DNA of 64,000 bases from DASSUW01 sp963730535 (GTDB lineage Bacteria > Actinomycetota > Thermoleophilia > Solirubrobacterales > Solirubrobacteraceae). The DNA lies in NCBI GenBank assembly GCA_963730535.1, contig CAVSRU010000005.1, positions 659,679-723,678 of the forward strand, written 5' to 3'. Made by a program: the position numbers and the translations under genes. Below the pieces are notes generated by a model. It did not search any database. It was given only the letters and a program-made list of their open reading frames with translations, and was not told the DNA's origin. Within the stretch, counting starts at the first letter, position 1; the number at the start of each line of letters is the position of its first letter. Shown here in pieces: positions 24,298 through 32,371 of the stretch.

Positions 24298-24316
24298 GCG
24301 GGCTAGGTTAGCCCGC
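24298..24316. promoter_or_regulatory. Inverted repeat upstream of the sulfate assimilation operon
   Basis: GCGGGCTA GGT TAGCCCGC is a perfect 8-bp dyad with a 3-base loop, beginning 6 bp upstream of the permease start in the 120-bp gap shared with the divergent STAS-like gene. It could be an operator for the sulfur operon or an RNA hairpin at the mRNA 5' end. No known sulfur regulator consensus is claimed. Confidence 0.4.
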
Positions 24317-24411
24317 GGCGCCGGGGCACCATCGACCCTTACGGTCAGCAGGATTACGTGACGGTTTTCCGGGGTCCGCGGCACCGGTAGTGATGTGCGG
24401 GACAGAAGCGC

Positions 24412-24720
24412 ATGTCCGTCCCCCTCTCCACCGGCGTCCGGTATCACCACGACAGCGGGCACACGGTCCGCCTCGAGTTGATGGGCGCCGTCGATCCGGT
24501 GAGCATCGACCGGGCCATTCGCGGCGCCGCGGCGGAGCGGCCCTCCACGCTCGTGCTCGACCTCAGGCGCGTCTCGTCGGTCGACTCGGACAGCCTCGCG
24601 CGGATGCTCGACGCGCTGCGCGGGATCGGGTCCGACGGGCTGAAGGTCGCCGTCATCCCCGGCGTGACGACGGTCCGCCGAGTCCTCCAGCTCAGGTCCG
24701 CCCGGCGCAACGAGCGCTGA
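24412..24720 (+). CDS. Small STAS-like protein
   Basis: 102 residues. The pattern of alternating strands and helices, with STLVLDLRRVSSVDSDSLARML at about 42-63 (split), matches the central strand-loop-helix of STAS domains, where LDxSRVxFxDSxGL is usual. The phospho-acceptor position is an Asp-Ser pair (VDSDS). It lacks the usual C-terminal helix length and is probably a divergent anti-sigma antagonist or a partner of the signalling proteins nearby. No partner kinase is adjacent. Function inferred only. Confidence 0.6.
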   Translation: MSVPLSTGVRYHHDSGHTVRLELMGAVDPVSIDRAIRGAAAERPSTLVLDLRRVSSVDSDSLARMLDALRGIGSDGLKVAVIPGVTTVRRVLQLRSARRNER

Positions 24721-24743
24721 GCGCCGCCGGCGACTCGGTGGTG

Positions 24744-25481
24744 CTAGGCCACCGCTTTCATCAGGTCGACGACGCCCTCGGTCGTCTCGCCGGCGCGGTC
24801 GTGCACGACGCGGCCGTCGCTCAGCACGACGATCCGGTCTGCGACCGAGGCAGCGTGCGGGTCGTGGGTGACCATCACGACGGTCTGGCCGAACTGGTCG
24901 ACCGCCTTGCGCAGAAGCGCGAGGACCTCGTCCGAGGACGTGGAGTCCAGGTTGCCGGTCGGCTCGTCGGCGAACACCACGGCGGGGCGGTGGATCAGCG
25001 CGCGGGCGACGGCGATGCGCTGCTGCTGGCCGCCGGAGAGCTCGGACGGGCGGTGGGTGAGCCGGTCGCCGAGCCCGACGGCGTCGATCAGCGTGGTCAG
25101 CCAGTCGCGGTCGGGCTTCTTCCCGGCCAGCGTGAGCGGCAGCATGATGTTCTCCTCGGCCGAGAGGACCGGCACGAGGTTGAAGGCCTGGAAGACGAAG
25201 CCGAGCCGGTCGCGGCGGAGCCGCGTGACGGCCCGGTCGTCGAGGTTCGCGAGCTCGGCGCCGTCCACGACCACCGAGCCGGCGGTCGGGCGGTCGAGGC
25301 CGGCGAGCAGGTGCATGAGCGTCGACTTGCCCGAGCCGGACGGGCCCATGATCGCCGCGAGCTGACCGGACGGGAACGCAACGCTCACCCCGCGCAGCGC
25401 CTGCACCGCGGTCTCGCCCTCGCCGTAGACCCGGCGGAGCTCGACGGTGCTGACGACGGGTGGCGCGCTCGTGTCGGTCAT
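24744..25481 (-). CDS. ABC transporter ATP-binding protein, MacB/LolD type
   Basis: About 245 residues from the ATG at 25481. All ATPase motifs are present: Walker A IMGPSGSGKSTLMHL near 44-58, Q-loop FVFQAFNLVP, signature LSGGQQQRIAVARAL near 148-162, Walker B VVFADEPTGNLDS, and H-loop MVTHDPHAA. The YGEGETAVQALRGVSV start is typical of the MacB/LolD/FtsE-like family that powers FtsX-type permeases. No permease lies on either side, so its partner must be encoded elsewhere. Confidence 0.92.
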   Translation of the reverse strand: MTDTSAPPVVSTVELRRVYGEGETAVQALRGVSVAFPSGQLAAIMGPSGSGKSTLMHLLAGLDRPTAGSVVVDGAELANLDDRAVTRLRRDRLGFVFQAFNLVPVLSAEENIMLPLTLAGKKPDRDWLTTLIDAVGLGDRLTHRPSELSGGQQQRIAVARALIHRPAVVFADEPTGNLDSTSSDEVLALLRKAVDQFGQTVVMVTHDPHAASVADRIVVLSDGRVVHDRAGETTEGVVDLMKAVA

Positions 25482-25496
25482 GCGGGAAAGCATGGT

Positions 25497-25515
25497 CAAC
25501 GAGCGTTGCTCGTTG
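25497..25515. promoter_or_regulatory. Inverted repeat before the ABC ATPase gene
   Basis: CAACGAGCGTTGCTCGTTG is an 8-of-9-bp dyad located 16 bp upstream of the ABC ATPase start. It is a plausible repressor site or RNA hairpin, with no identified binder. Confidence 0.35.
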
Positions 25516-25566
25516 TGGGCGGTTCGCTTGCCTCCCGCGGGTGCGGCTAGCCGTACCTGGGCTCGT

Positions 25567-25728
25567 TGAACGTCAACTGCGGCTGGGTAGGGAGGCGGAG
25601 GGGCCGGCGTGGGCGGTGATGGCCGAACTATCCCCGATTAGCGTCGGTTTCCGGGGCTAATCCGCGATAGTTCGCGCCGCGGCTGGCTCCCCAGCCTCCC
25701 CTCAATGCCGCCGTTGACGTTCGCCGGC
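25567..25728. repeat. Structured intergenic repeat, family A copy 2
   Basis: It has the same two ends as the copy at 2.0 kb: GAACGTCAACTGCGGCTGGG on the left and TCAATGCCGCCGTTGACGTT then CGCCGG on the right. Its own core has a long imperfect palindrome: 25624-25642 (CGAACTATCCCCGATTAGC) pairs with 25656-25674 with two mismatches. The right end overlaps the response regulator gene and encodes its last eight residues and stop. The left end lies 86 bp upstream of the ABC ATPase start. Confidence 0.88.
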
Positions 25729-26397
25729 GTAGTCGCTGGCCTTCAAGTAAGCCAACACCGCCAGCACCCGGCGATGGTCCTCGACCGTCGGCGTCAGGTC
25801 GAGCTTGGAGAAGATCGACGTCACGTGCTTCTCGACCGCGCGCTCGGTGACGACCAGCGCCTCGGCGATGGCGGCGTTCGAGCGGCCCTCGGCCATGAGC
25901 CCGAGCACCTCGCGCTCGCGGGCGGTCAGCCCTTCGAGCGGGTCCTCGCGGCGGCGGCGGCCGAGCAGCAGCGCCACGACCTCCGGGTCGAGCGCCGAGC
26001 CGCCACCCGCCACGCGGCGCACCGCGTCCGTGAACGTGTCCACGTCGGACACGCGGTCCTTGAGCAGGTAGCCGGTGCGCTCGGTCGACTCCGAGAGGAG
26101 CTCGAGCGCGTAGGCCTCCTCGACGTACTGGGAGAGCACGAGCACCGCGGTGTCCGGGTGCTCGCTGCGGATGCGATGGGCGGCCCGCAGCCCCTCGTCG
26201 GTGTGGGTCGGCGGCATCCGCACGTCGACCACCGCGACGGCCGGGCGGTGGGCGCCGACCTTGCGCAGCAGGTCCTCGGCGTCGCCGGCCTGGCCGACGA
26301 CCTCGAAGCCCGACTCCTCGAGCAGGCGGGAGAGGCCCTCGCGCAGGAGCACGGAGTCATCGGCGATGACGACGCGGAGGGTGGCGGCTTCGTTCAT
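25702..26397 (-). CDS. NarL/LuxR-family response regulator
   Basis: 231 residues. A receiver domain (6-125) has the acidic pair ADD near 12-14, the phospho-acceptor Asp58 in VVDVRMPP, and the conserved Lys in YLLKDRV. A LuxR-type HTH (about 152-215) reads LTAREREVLGLMAEGRSNAA then VVTERAVEKHVTSIF. It is paired with the histidine kinase upstream (4-bp overlap). The last residues AGERQRRH and the TGA are encoded by the end of repeat A copy 2, so the element has either invaded the 3' end or replaced the original C-terminus. Confidence 0.95.
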   Translation of the reverse strand: MNEAATLRVVIADDSVLLREGLSRLLEESGFEVVGQAGDAEDLLRKVGAHRPAVAVVDVRMPPTHTDEGLRAAHRIRSEHPDTAVLVLSQYVEEAYALELLSESTERTGYLLKDRVSDVDTFTDAVRRVAGGGSALDPEVVALLLGRRRREDPLEGLTAREREVLGLMAEGRSNAAIAEALVVTERAVEKHVTSIFSKLDLTPTVEDHRRVLAVLAYLKASDYAGERQRRH

Positions 26398-28136
26398 ACG
26401 GGGATCTCGGCACGGAGCCTAGTGCCCGCACCGGCCGGACTGTCGAGCCGCATCTCGCCGTCGAGGGCCGAGACGCGATCCGCCAGCCCTCGCAGACCCG
26501 ATCCGCGGTCCGGATCCGCGCCCCCGATGCCGTCGTCCGCAATCTCCACGATCGCGTGCCCGTTCTGGCGCTCGACGCTCACGGTGGCCTGCGACGCGTG
26601 CGCGTACTTGACGACGTTCGTGAGCGCCTCGGCGACGACGAAGTACGCGGCGGCCTCGACCGGCTCCGGCAGCCGGTCGTCCGGCACGCCGGCCAGATCC
26701 ACTTCGATCGGCGCCCGCCCGGCGAGCGCCTCAAGCGCCGGTCCGAGCCCGCGGTCCGACAGCACGGCGGGATGGATGCCGCGCGCCAGCTCCCGCAGCT
26801 CGCCGAGCGCGAGCGTGAGCTCCTCGTGGGCGGCGGTGAGCATCGCCTCGGCCTTCGCCGGGTCCTTGTGGACGTTGTTCTGGGCGAGCCGCATGGTCAG
26901 CGAGAGCGCCACAAGGCGCTGCTGGGCGCCGTCGTGCAGGTTGCGCTCGAGGCGCTTGCGCTCGGCCGTGCCGGCTTCGACGATCCGGTCGCGCGACGCC
27001 CGCAGCTCCTCGACGCGGGCGCGGAGCTGTGCCTGGAGCCGCTCGTTCTCCATCGCGAGGCCCGCCGCGGCGGCCACCGAGCGCAGCAGCTCGGGCTCCT
27101 GGGTGAGCGTCACGTCGTGCACGATCGCGCCCACGGTGCGGCCCTCGAGCTCGACCGCCGTCCAGGCCCGCACGCTGCCGCGCTCTGGCAGGTCCACGGT
27201 GTGGCCGTCGGCATCCACCCAGCGGTGCTTGTCGTCGAGCCAGAAGGCAAGCTGCAGCGAGTCGTCGCCGAGCGCCTGGCTGAGCCGGCATCGCAGCGAG
27301 CCGGTGCCCGGCTCCTCGCCGAGCCGGAGCAGCAGCTCCGAGACCGCGCCGGCGCCGGCCACGCGCGTGCGCACGAGGCCGATGAGGAAGACGAACGGCA
27401 CCGACGCGAACGCGACCATCGAGAGCCAGCCGAGCACATCGGTGACGCGGGCGAAGCCGACGGCGTCGGACCCGAGCGCGGTGGCGAGCAGGATGAGGAT
27501 GGTCACGGCCGACCACAGGACGGGGGCCATCGCGCGGCGCTGTGGGGGCGTCGCGTCGCGCCGGCGGCGGAGGAGGATCGCCACCACGGCCACCGTGAAC
27601 AGCGCGCCGATGACCGAGATGACGGCGCTGACGATGATGCGCAGATCCTCGTTGGACTCGATGAACAGCGGCGACTCCGGGCAGCTCTCGCACATGCGCT
27701 CGCTGAACCCCCACAGCAGGCTCGGCAGCGGGCCGACGAACGCGAGCACGTAGCCGGCGGCGATCAGGCGCCGGTGCCACGGCCGCTCCAGGTGGTTGTG
27801 CGGATAGGCCAGCACCATGTGCGCGAAGAGCACGAAGAAGAGGTTGCAGGTGAGGACGCCGACCGTGAACACCACCGGCTGGTTGGCGCTCGTCGCGCCG
27901 CCCAGCAGGCTGAGGAAGCCGACGCCGGTCATCATCGCCCCGAAGCGGCTGGCCGGCCGCCGCCACCAGGCGAACAGGCCGGTGCCGATGAACGACCACC
28001 CGATCAGCAGGCCGATCGCGATCGTCGCGCCGCGCTCGGGGTTGTGGTCCGAGTCGGCGATCACCGCCACGCTGGCGGCCCCGCTCACGAGCCCGGCCAG
28101 GGCAATGGCCACGAGCGCGCGACGGAGGCTCGTCAC
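26394..28136 (-). CDS. Membrane sensor histidine kinase, HisKA_3 type
   Basis: 580 residues. Seven or so N-terminal transmembrane segments (about 5-260) form a 7TM-like sensor. A GAF-like region (about 270-375) follows. The dimerisation/phosphoacceptor box is ERKRLERNLHDGAQQRLVAL near 400-420, with the His of LHDG. The HATPase domain ends with ADDGIGGADPDRGSGLRGLADRV. This is the NarX/DesK-like architecture that pairs with LuxR-type regulators. It overlaps the receiver-only protein gene and the LuxR regulator gene by 4 bp each, so all three are one coupled unit. Confidence 0.94.
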   Translation of the reverse strand: MTSLRRALVAIALAGLVSGAASVAVIADSDHNPERGATIAIGLLIGWSFIGTGLFAWWRRPASRFGAMMTGVGFLSLLGGATSANQPVVFTVGVLTCNLFFVLFAHMVLAYPHNHLERPWHRRLIAAGYVLAFVGPLPSLLWGFSERMCESCPESPLFIESNEDLRIIVSAVISVIGALFTVAVVAILLRRRRDATPPQRRAMAPVLWSAVTILILLATALGSDAVGFARVTDVLGWLSMVAFASVPFVFLIGLVRTRVAGAGAVSELLLRLGEEPGTGSLRCRLSQALGDDSLQLAFWLDDKHRWVDADGHTVDLPERGSVRAWTAVELEGRTVGAIVHDVTLTQEPELLRSVAAAAGLAMENERLQAQLRARVEELRASRDRIVEAGTAERKRLERNLHDGAQQRLVALSLTMRLAQNNVHKDPAKAEAMLTAAHEELTLALGELRELARGIHPAVLSDRGLGPALEALAGRAPIEVDLAGVPDDRLPEPVEAAAYFVVAEALTNVVKYAHASQATVSVERQNGHAIVEIADDGIGGADPDRGSGLRGLADRVSALDGEMRLDSPAGAGTRLRAEIPV

Positions 28137-28489
28137 AGAAGCTCCGTGAGCCGGTCGCCGGACAGCTCGGCCTTGGGCACGAAGCCACGCGCCCCCGAGC
28201 GCATGACGAGCGGACCGAAGTCGGACGAGTCGCGGCTCGACACGAGGATCACGACCGGGCCGCCGGCATTGCCGGTCAGGCGCGCCGCGACGTCGAAGCC
28301 GTCGATGTCCGGCAGCTGGACGTCGAGGAGCACGACCTCGGGCTGGAGGCGCCCAGCCTCCGTCAGCGCCGACGCGCCGTCAGCCGCTTCGCCCACGACG
28401 TCGAAGCCCTCGGCTTCAAGGAGGACTCGCGCGGTCGCGCGGAACGACGGATGGTCGTCCACGATCAAGACCCTGTGACCCACGTTCAC
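28133..28489 (-). CDS. Receiver-only response regulator
   Basis: About 118 residues from the GTG at 28489 (VNVGHRVLIVDDHPSFR). A single CheY-like receiver domain has the acidic pair VDD, the phospho-acceptor in VVLLDVQLPDIDGFD and the conserved Lys in GFVPKAEL, with no output domain. It is the first gene of a three-gene set with the histidine kinase and the LuxR-type regulator. It may act as a phosphate sink or a second input to the kinase. The start could also be the next GTG two codons on. Confidence 0.88.
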   Translation of the reverse strand: MNVGHRVLIVDDHPSFRATARVLLEAEGFDVVGEAADGASALTEAGRLQPEVVLLDVQLPDIDGFDVAARLTGNAGGPVVILVSSRDSSDFGPLVMRSGARGFVPKAELSGDRLTELL

Positions 28490-28564
28490 AAGTCTGGCCA
28501 CGCCGAGGAACCGCTTCCATACGGCTGGCCGTACCCGCCGCAACCGTCCGGCGGCCGCCGGACG

Positions 28565-29224
28565 CTAGCCGGCGGCGGCGGCGATCTCGCGGAAGGCGGC
28601 CGCCGGATCGGGCGCGCCGAAGAGGGCCGAGCCCGCGACGAAGGCCGTCGCCCCGGCCGCCGCGCAGGGACCGGCGGTCGTCGCGTCGATGCCGCCGTCG
28701 ACCTCGATTCCCACGCCCGGGCCGAGCAGCGCGCCGAGCCGCTCGAGCTTGGCCAGCGAGCCGGGCAGGAACGCCTGGCCGCCCCAGCCGGGGTTGACGG
28801 TCATGCACAGGAGGAGATCGAGGTCGGCCACGACCTCAGACGCCGCGGCCACCGGGGTGGCCGGGCACAGGGCGAGGCCGGCCGTGCAGCCCGACTCGTG
28901 GATCGCCTGCAGCGCGTAGTGGACGTGCGGCGTCGCCTCGACGTGGATCGAGATGTGGTCGGCTCCCGCCTTGGCGAACGTCTCGATGTGGCGCTCCGGC
29001 CGGTCGACCATCAGGTGCACGTCGACCAGCGCGCCCGCCGCGTGGACCTGCGCGGCGAGCGCGTCCACGACCAGCGCCCCCATGCTGATGGGCGGCACGA
29101 AGTGGCCGTCCATGACGTCCACGTGGATGACCGTCGCCCCCGCGTCGAGCACCGCGGCGACCTGCTCGCCGAGCCGGGCGAAGTCGGCCGCCAGGATCGA
29201 CGGTGCCACGCCGGTCGGCGTCAT
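28565..29224 (-). CDS. rpe: Ribulose-phosphate 3-epimerase
   Basis: 219 residues from the ATG at 29224. This TIM-barrel enzyme interconverts ribulose-5-phosphate and xylulose-5-phosphate in the pentose phosphate pathway. Signatures are VAPSILAADFARLGEQV (6-22), VIHVDVMDGHFVPPISMG with the metal-binding His and catalytic Asp, VDVHLMVDRPE, MTVNPGWGGQAF and VDGGIDATTAG. Its start overlaps the zinc-ribbon gene by 4 bp. Complete and normal. Confidence 0.96.
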   Translation of the reverse strand: MTPTGVAPSILAADFARLGEQVAAVLDAGATVIHVDVMDGHFVPPISMGALVVDALAAQVHAAGALVDVHLMVDRPERHIETFAKAGADHISIHVEATPHVHYALQAIHESGCTAGLALCPATPVAAASEVVADLDLLLCMTVNPGWGGQAFLPGSLAKLERLGALLGPGVGIEVDGGIDATTAGPCAAAGATAFVAGSALFGAPDPAAAFREIAAAAG

Positions 29225-29451
29225 ATCGCCTGGAGCATCGAGCTCCGGCAGTTGTTGCAGGCGTAGAGCGCGGTGTCGGACATGCGGACGATGGTCGAGT
29301 GCTCGCCGCAGTTCGGGCACACCGAGAGCAACTCGAAGCGGCGCATGCAGTTCACGCAGCGGTAGCGCCCCGGCAGGTTGGTGGGGCGCAGCCACGGCTC
29401 GTGGCAGGCAGGACAGACGTCACCGAGGTCGATGTGCTCGTCGTCGCTCAT
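29221..29451 (-). CDS. Small double zinc-ribbon protein
   Basis: 76 residues with four CxxC pairs: CPAC, CVNC, CPNC and CNNC. That is two zinc ribbons in tandem, the YfgJ-like arrangement; the rest is polar. It starts MSDDEHIDLGDVCPACHE. It lies between rsmB and rpe with a 4-bp overlap on each side, so it is translated in a coupled way with an rRNA methyltransferase and a sugar epimerase. Function unknown; nucleic-acid or protein binding is the usual role of such ribbons. Confidence 0.8.
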   Translation of the reverse strand: MSDDEHIDLGDVCPACHEPWLRPTNLPGRYRCVNCMRRFELLSVCPNCGEHSTIVRMSDTALYACNNCRSSMLQAI

Positions 29452-30809
29452 CCGCGTCGCATCCGGGCGATGAAGAAGCCATCCGTGCCGTCGCGGTGGG
29501 GCAGCGTCTGCTGGTACCTCGCCACCGTGGGATGGTCCCAGACCGGCAGGTCGGACGGCGGCTGCTCGAGCGCGAACTCGTCGTGCGAGGCGAGGAAGGC
29601 GTCCACCAACTGCTCGTTCTCGGCGGGCGAGATCGTGCAGGTCGAGTACACGAGGACCCCACCGGGGCGCACGGCGGCGGCCGCCGCCTCGAGGATCCGG
29701 CGCTGCTCGGCGGCGAGCTCCGCCGGCGTGCCGGCCTGCTTGCGCCAGCGGGCATCGGGTCGGGCCGCGAGCGTCCCGAGGTCGGAGCACGGCGGGTCGA
29801 CGAGCACGCGGTCGTAGGTCTCGCCGGGGGTCGACGTGGCGTCGGCCGTCCGCACCTCGATCGAGCGGGCGCCCATGCGGGCGGCCGTGCGGCGCAGCGC
29901 CTCGGCACGGCCCGGGTGGCGGTCAACGGCCACGATCTTCCCCTCATCGCCCATGAGCGCCGCCAGGTGCGTCGTCTTACCGCCGGGTGCGGCGCAAAGG
30001 TCGAGGATCCGCTCCCCCGGCTGGGGATCGAGCGTGCGGGCGACGGCCATCGCGGCGCGCGACTGGGGCATGAAGAGGCCCGCCTCCCACAGCGGCGAGG
30101 CGAACGCGTCGAACGGGCCGTCGAGCACCAGCCCCTCGGGCAGCCGTTCGGCGGGGTGCGACGCGACCGGCAGGCGCTCGGCGAGCTCGGCGGCGCCCGT
30201 GCGCAGCGTGTTGGCGCGCAGGGCCGCCTCCGCGGGCTCGTTGCCGACCGCCATCAGCGCCCGCGCCGGCTCCGCTCCCAGCGTGGCGTACCACAGCTCG
30301 GAGATCCACTCCGGGTACGAATGCCGCAGTGCGGCCTCGGCGGGCGTGCGCTCGGGAAGGGCGGCGACCATGGCGCGCGCCTCGCGGGCGGCGCGCCGCA
30401 GCACGGCGTTGACGAGGCCGGCGCCGCGGGGCGAGTCGGCCTTGACGAGCGCGACCGACTCCCCCACCGCGGCGTGCGCCGGCACGCGGTCGAGGAACGC
30501 GAGCTGGAAGACGCCGAGGCGCAGCGCGGCCAGCACGGCGGGCTCGAGCCGGCTCGTCGGCCGCCCGGCGAGCGCGGCGATCACGTGGTCGAGCGTCGCC
30601 CGCCGCTGGACGGTGCCGTAGGCGAGCTGCGTGGCGAGCGCGCGCTCGCGCGGGGGCAGGCCGAGCCGCGCGGCCTCGCCGTGCAGCGCGCGATCCGCAT
30701 AGGCGTCCTCCTCGAAGACGCGGCGCACGACGGCGTAGGCGCATGCGCGCGCGGGCGAGCGACCCGCGGTTCGCGGTCGCGCGCGAGAGACGTTACGCTT
30801 GGCGGTCAC
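29448..30809 (-). CDS. rsmB: 16S rRNA (cytosine(967)-C(5))-methyltransferase
   Basis: About 453 residues from the GTG at 30809. An N-terminal NusB-like RNA-binding domain (about 15-150, RRVFEEDAYADRAL..., LAYGTVQRRATLDHVI) is followed by the Fmu/NOL1 methyltransferase domain: LDLCAAPGGKTTHLAAL (SAM site), VDPPCSDLGTL and the catalytic Cys in LVYSTCTISPAENEQL. It methylates C967 of 16S rRNA. It opens a coupled run with the zinc-ribbon gene and rpe. The start codon is GTG giving VTAKRNVSRARP; other upstream in-frame codons lack protein-like sequence. Confidence 0.94.
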   Translation of the reverse strand: MTAKRNVSRARPRTAGRSPARACAYAVVRRVFEEDAYADRALHGEAARLGLPPRERALATQLAYGTVQRRATLDHVIAALAGRPTSRLEPAVLAALRLGVFQLAFLDRVPAHAAVGESVALVKADSPRGAGLVNAVLRRAAREARAMVAALPERTPAEAALRHSYPEWISELWYATLGAEPARALMAVGNEPAEAALRANTLRTGAAELAERLPVASHPAERLPEGLVLDGPFDAFASPLWEAGLFMPQSRAAMAVARTLDPQPGERILDLCAAPGGKTTHLAALMGDEGKIVAVDRHPGRAEALRRTAARMGARSIEVRTADATSTPGETYDRVLVDPPCSDLGTLAARPDARWRKQAGTPAELAAEQRRILEAAAAAVRPGGVLVYSTCTISPAENEQLVDAFLASHDEFALEQPPSDLPVWDHPTVARYQQTLPHRDGTDGFFIARMRRG

Positions 30810-30944
30810 CGCGGATTGAGCGTTCGGCTGGTTAGCGGTAGGTCGGAGCGGGGGACCTGCAGAGTGGAATTTCCAGGCGTTTGGCGGGCGTCGAACGTTC
30901 GTCCACTCAGGCGCGAAAACGCTCAACTGTGACCCTTCTGAGGC

Positions 30945-30972
30945 TAAAGGACCCCGTAGAACTTGCCGATAG
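30945..30972 (+). promoter_or_regulatory. FliA/WhiG-like (sigma-28) promoter candidate
   Basis: TAAA (30945-30948), a 16-base spacer and GCCGATAG (30965-30972) match the sigma-28 consensus TAAA-N15-GCCGATAA except for one spacer base and the last base. It lies 21 bp before the ATG of the calcium-binding surface protein, followed by a GAAGGGGAA ribosome site at 30981-30989. The match is by eye; a FliA/WhiG-type sigma would need to exist in the genome. Confidence 0.5.
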
Positions 30973-30993
30973 GTGCCGCGGAAGGGGAATTGA

Positions 30994-32364
30994 ATGTCGC
31001 TGACGGACACGAATCGTGAGGGCCAGGGCGTTGATCGCCCAGTGGCTCTGCGCGATCTCAAGTTCGCCGGCACCGTGGCAGCCGGACTGGTCGCTGGGGT
31101 GCTCGGCGTCGGGGCGCTCTCTGCGCCCCTCCTGGGCTGGTCGACGTGGCCGGACGCCTTGTCGTCCGGCTCCGACAACCGCGTGCAGCTCGCCACGGGC
31201 GAGCGGCGGGCGGAGATCCAGCAGGATGCGAGCACGCGCCAGACCCCCGGCAACACGATCGAGCTTCCTGGGCCGGGCGGCACCACGCTGATCCTGCCCG
31301 TCGGCGACGCCGGCACCGGCACCGCATCCGTTCCCGTCTCCACGGGTGGCGGCGGCGCGAGCGGAGGCAGCGGCACCGGCGGCGGCGCCGTCGGCCGCGG
31401 CGGCCCCGATCGCGCGGACAGCGGCTTCGGCGGCTCCGGCTTCGTCTCCCCGAACCTGACCGACAGCGACGACGACGGCATGCCGGACGTCTGGGAATCG
31501 GCCAACGGGCTGAACCCGGCGGCCGACGACGCCAGCGTCGATAGCGACGGCGACGGGATCCCGAACTTCTACGAGTACAAGACGCGGATGTCGCCCATCA
31601 ACAACGACACCGACGGCAACGGGGTCCTGGACGGCTTCGAGGACACCGACGGCGACGGCCTGCGCAACGTCATCGAGGTCGACCTGGGCATGTCGCCCTG
31701 GACCGGCGACACCAACGGCGACGCGGTGCTCGACGGCGCCGACGACACCGACGGCGACGGCGTGCCGAACGCGGCGGAGGAGCAGGCCGGCACCGACCCG
31801 ACGGCGCCGCCCGAGACGCCCGCCGGGGACGAGCAGCCGATCGCCACCGAGCCCGACATCATCGACGTCGAGGACCCGACCGACGACGACGGCTACACGC
31901 CCCCGGCCGACCCCGAGGCCCCGGGCGCCGCGAACTCGCCCCAAGTCCTGGCCGACCAGGTCGCGGCCCAGCAGGCACCCGACGAGGCGCCGGTGGCGGA
32001 CACGGCGCCGGTCGCGGACGAGGCGCCTGCGCCGGCCGACGAGGCTGCCGCGCCGGCCGACGAGAATCCCGAGCCGACGCAGCAGGCCTCCGCGCCCGCC
32101 GACGTGGATCGCAGCTCGTCGGCGCAGGCGACCGAGGAGGCGGCGGCGGCTCCGGCTCCCGCCGCGGCCCCGGCCCCGGCCGCGGCTCCGGCTCCCGCCC
32201 CTGCTCCCGCTCCCAAGGCGGCGGCTCCCGCCCCCGCCCCGGCCCCGGCCCCCGCTCCGGCCCCGGCTCCTGCCGCGGCTCCCGCTCCGGCCCCTGCCGC
32301 GGCTCCCGCTCCGGCTCCGGCCCCCGCGGCCCCGGCTCCCGCCGCCGAAGCTCCCGCCGCCTGA
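30994..32364 (+). CDS. Surface protein with thrombospondin type 3 calcium-binding repeats and Ala-Pro tail
   Basis: 456 residues. A polar N-terminus, one hydrophobic helix (about 24-48) and a Gly-rich linker (115-150) lead to a run of Asp-rich calcium loops: DSDDDGMPDVWE, DSDGDGIPNFYE, DTDGNGVLDGFE, DTDGDGLRN, DTNGDAVLDG and DTDGDGVPN (about 155-265). An acidic Ala/Pro/Glu region follows, and the last 75 residues are almost pure Ala-Pro. The repeats bind Ca2+ and are usually extracellular; the Ala-Pro tail probably forms an extended rod or wall-spanning segment. No sortase motif is visible. A sigma-28-like promoter and a good ribosome site precede it. Function inferred as envelope or surface structural. 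Confidence 0.85.
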   Translation: MSLTDTNREGQGVDRPVALRDLKFAGTVAAGLVAGVLGVGALSAPLLGWSTWPDALSSGSDNRVQLATGERRAEIQQDASTRQTPGNTIELPGPGGTTLILPVGDAGTGTASVPVSTGGGGASGGSGTGGGAVGRGGPDRADSGFGGSGFVSPNLTDSDDDGMPDVWESANGLNPAADDASVDSDGDGIPNFYEYKTRMSPINNDTDGNGVLDGFEDTDGDGLRNVIEVDLGMSPWTGDTNGDAVLDGADDTDGDGVPNAAEEQAGTDPTAPPETPAGDEQPIATEPDIIDVEDPTDDDGYTPPADPEAPGAANSPQVLADQVAAQQAPDEAPVADTAPVADEAPAPADEAAAPADENPEPTQQASAPADVDRSSSAQATEEAAAAPAPAAAPAPAAAPAPAPAPAPKAAAPAPAPAPAPAPAPAPAAAPAPAPAAAPAPAPAPAAPAPAAEAPAA

Positions 32365-32371
32365 GCGCCGG

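Noticed and set aside
32150..32360. Ala-Pro coding repeat as a possible CRISPR or microsatellite
   Set aside because: It is low-complexity coding DNA for the Ala-Pro tail; units are not constant in spacing and there are no spacers.
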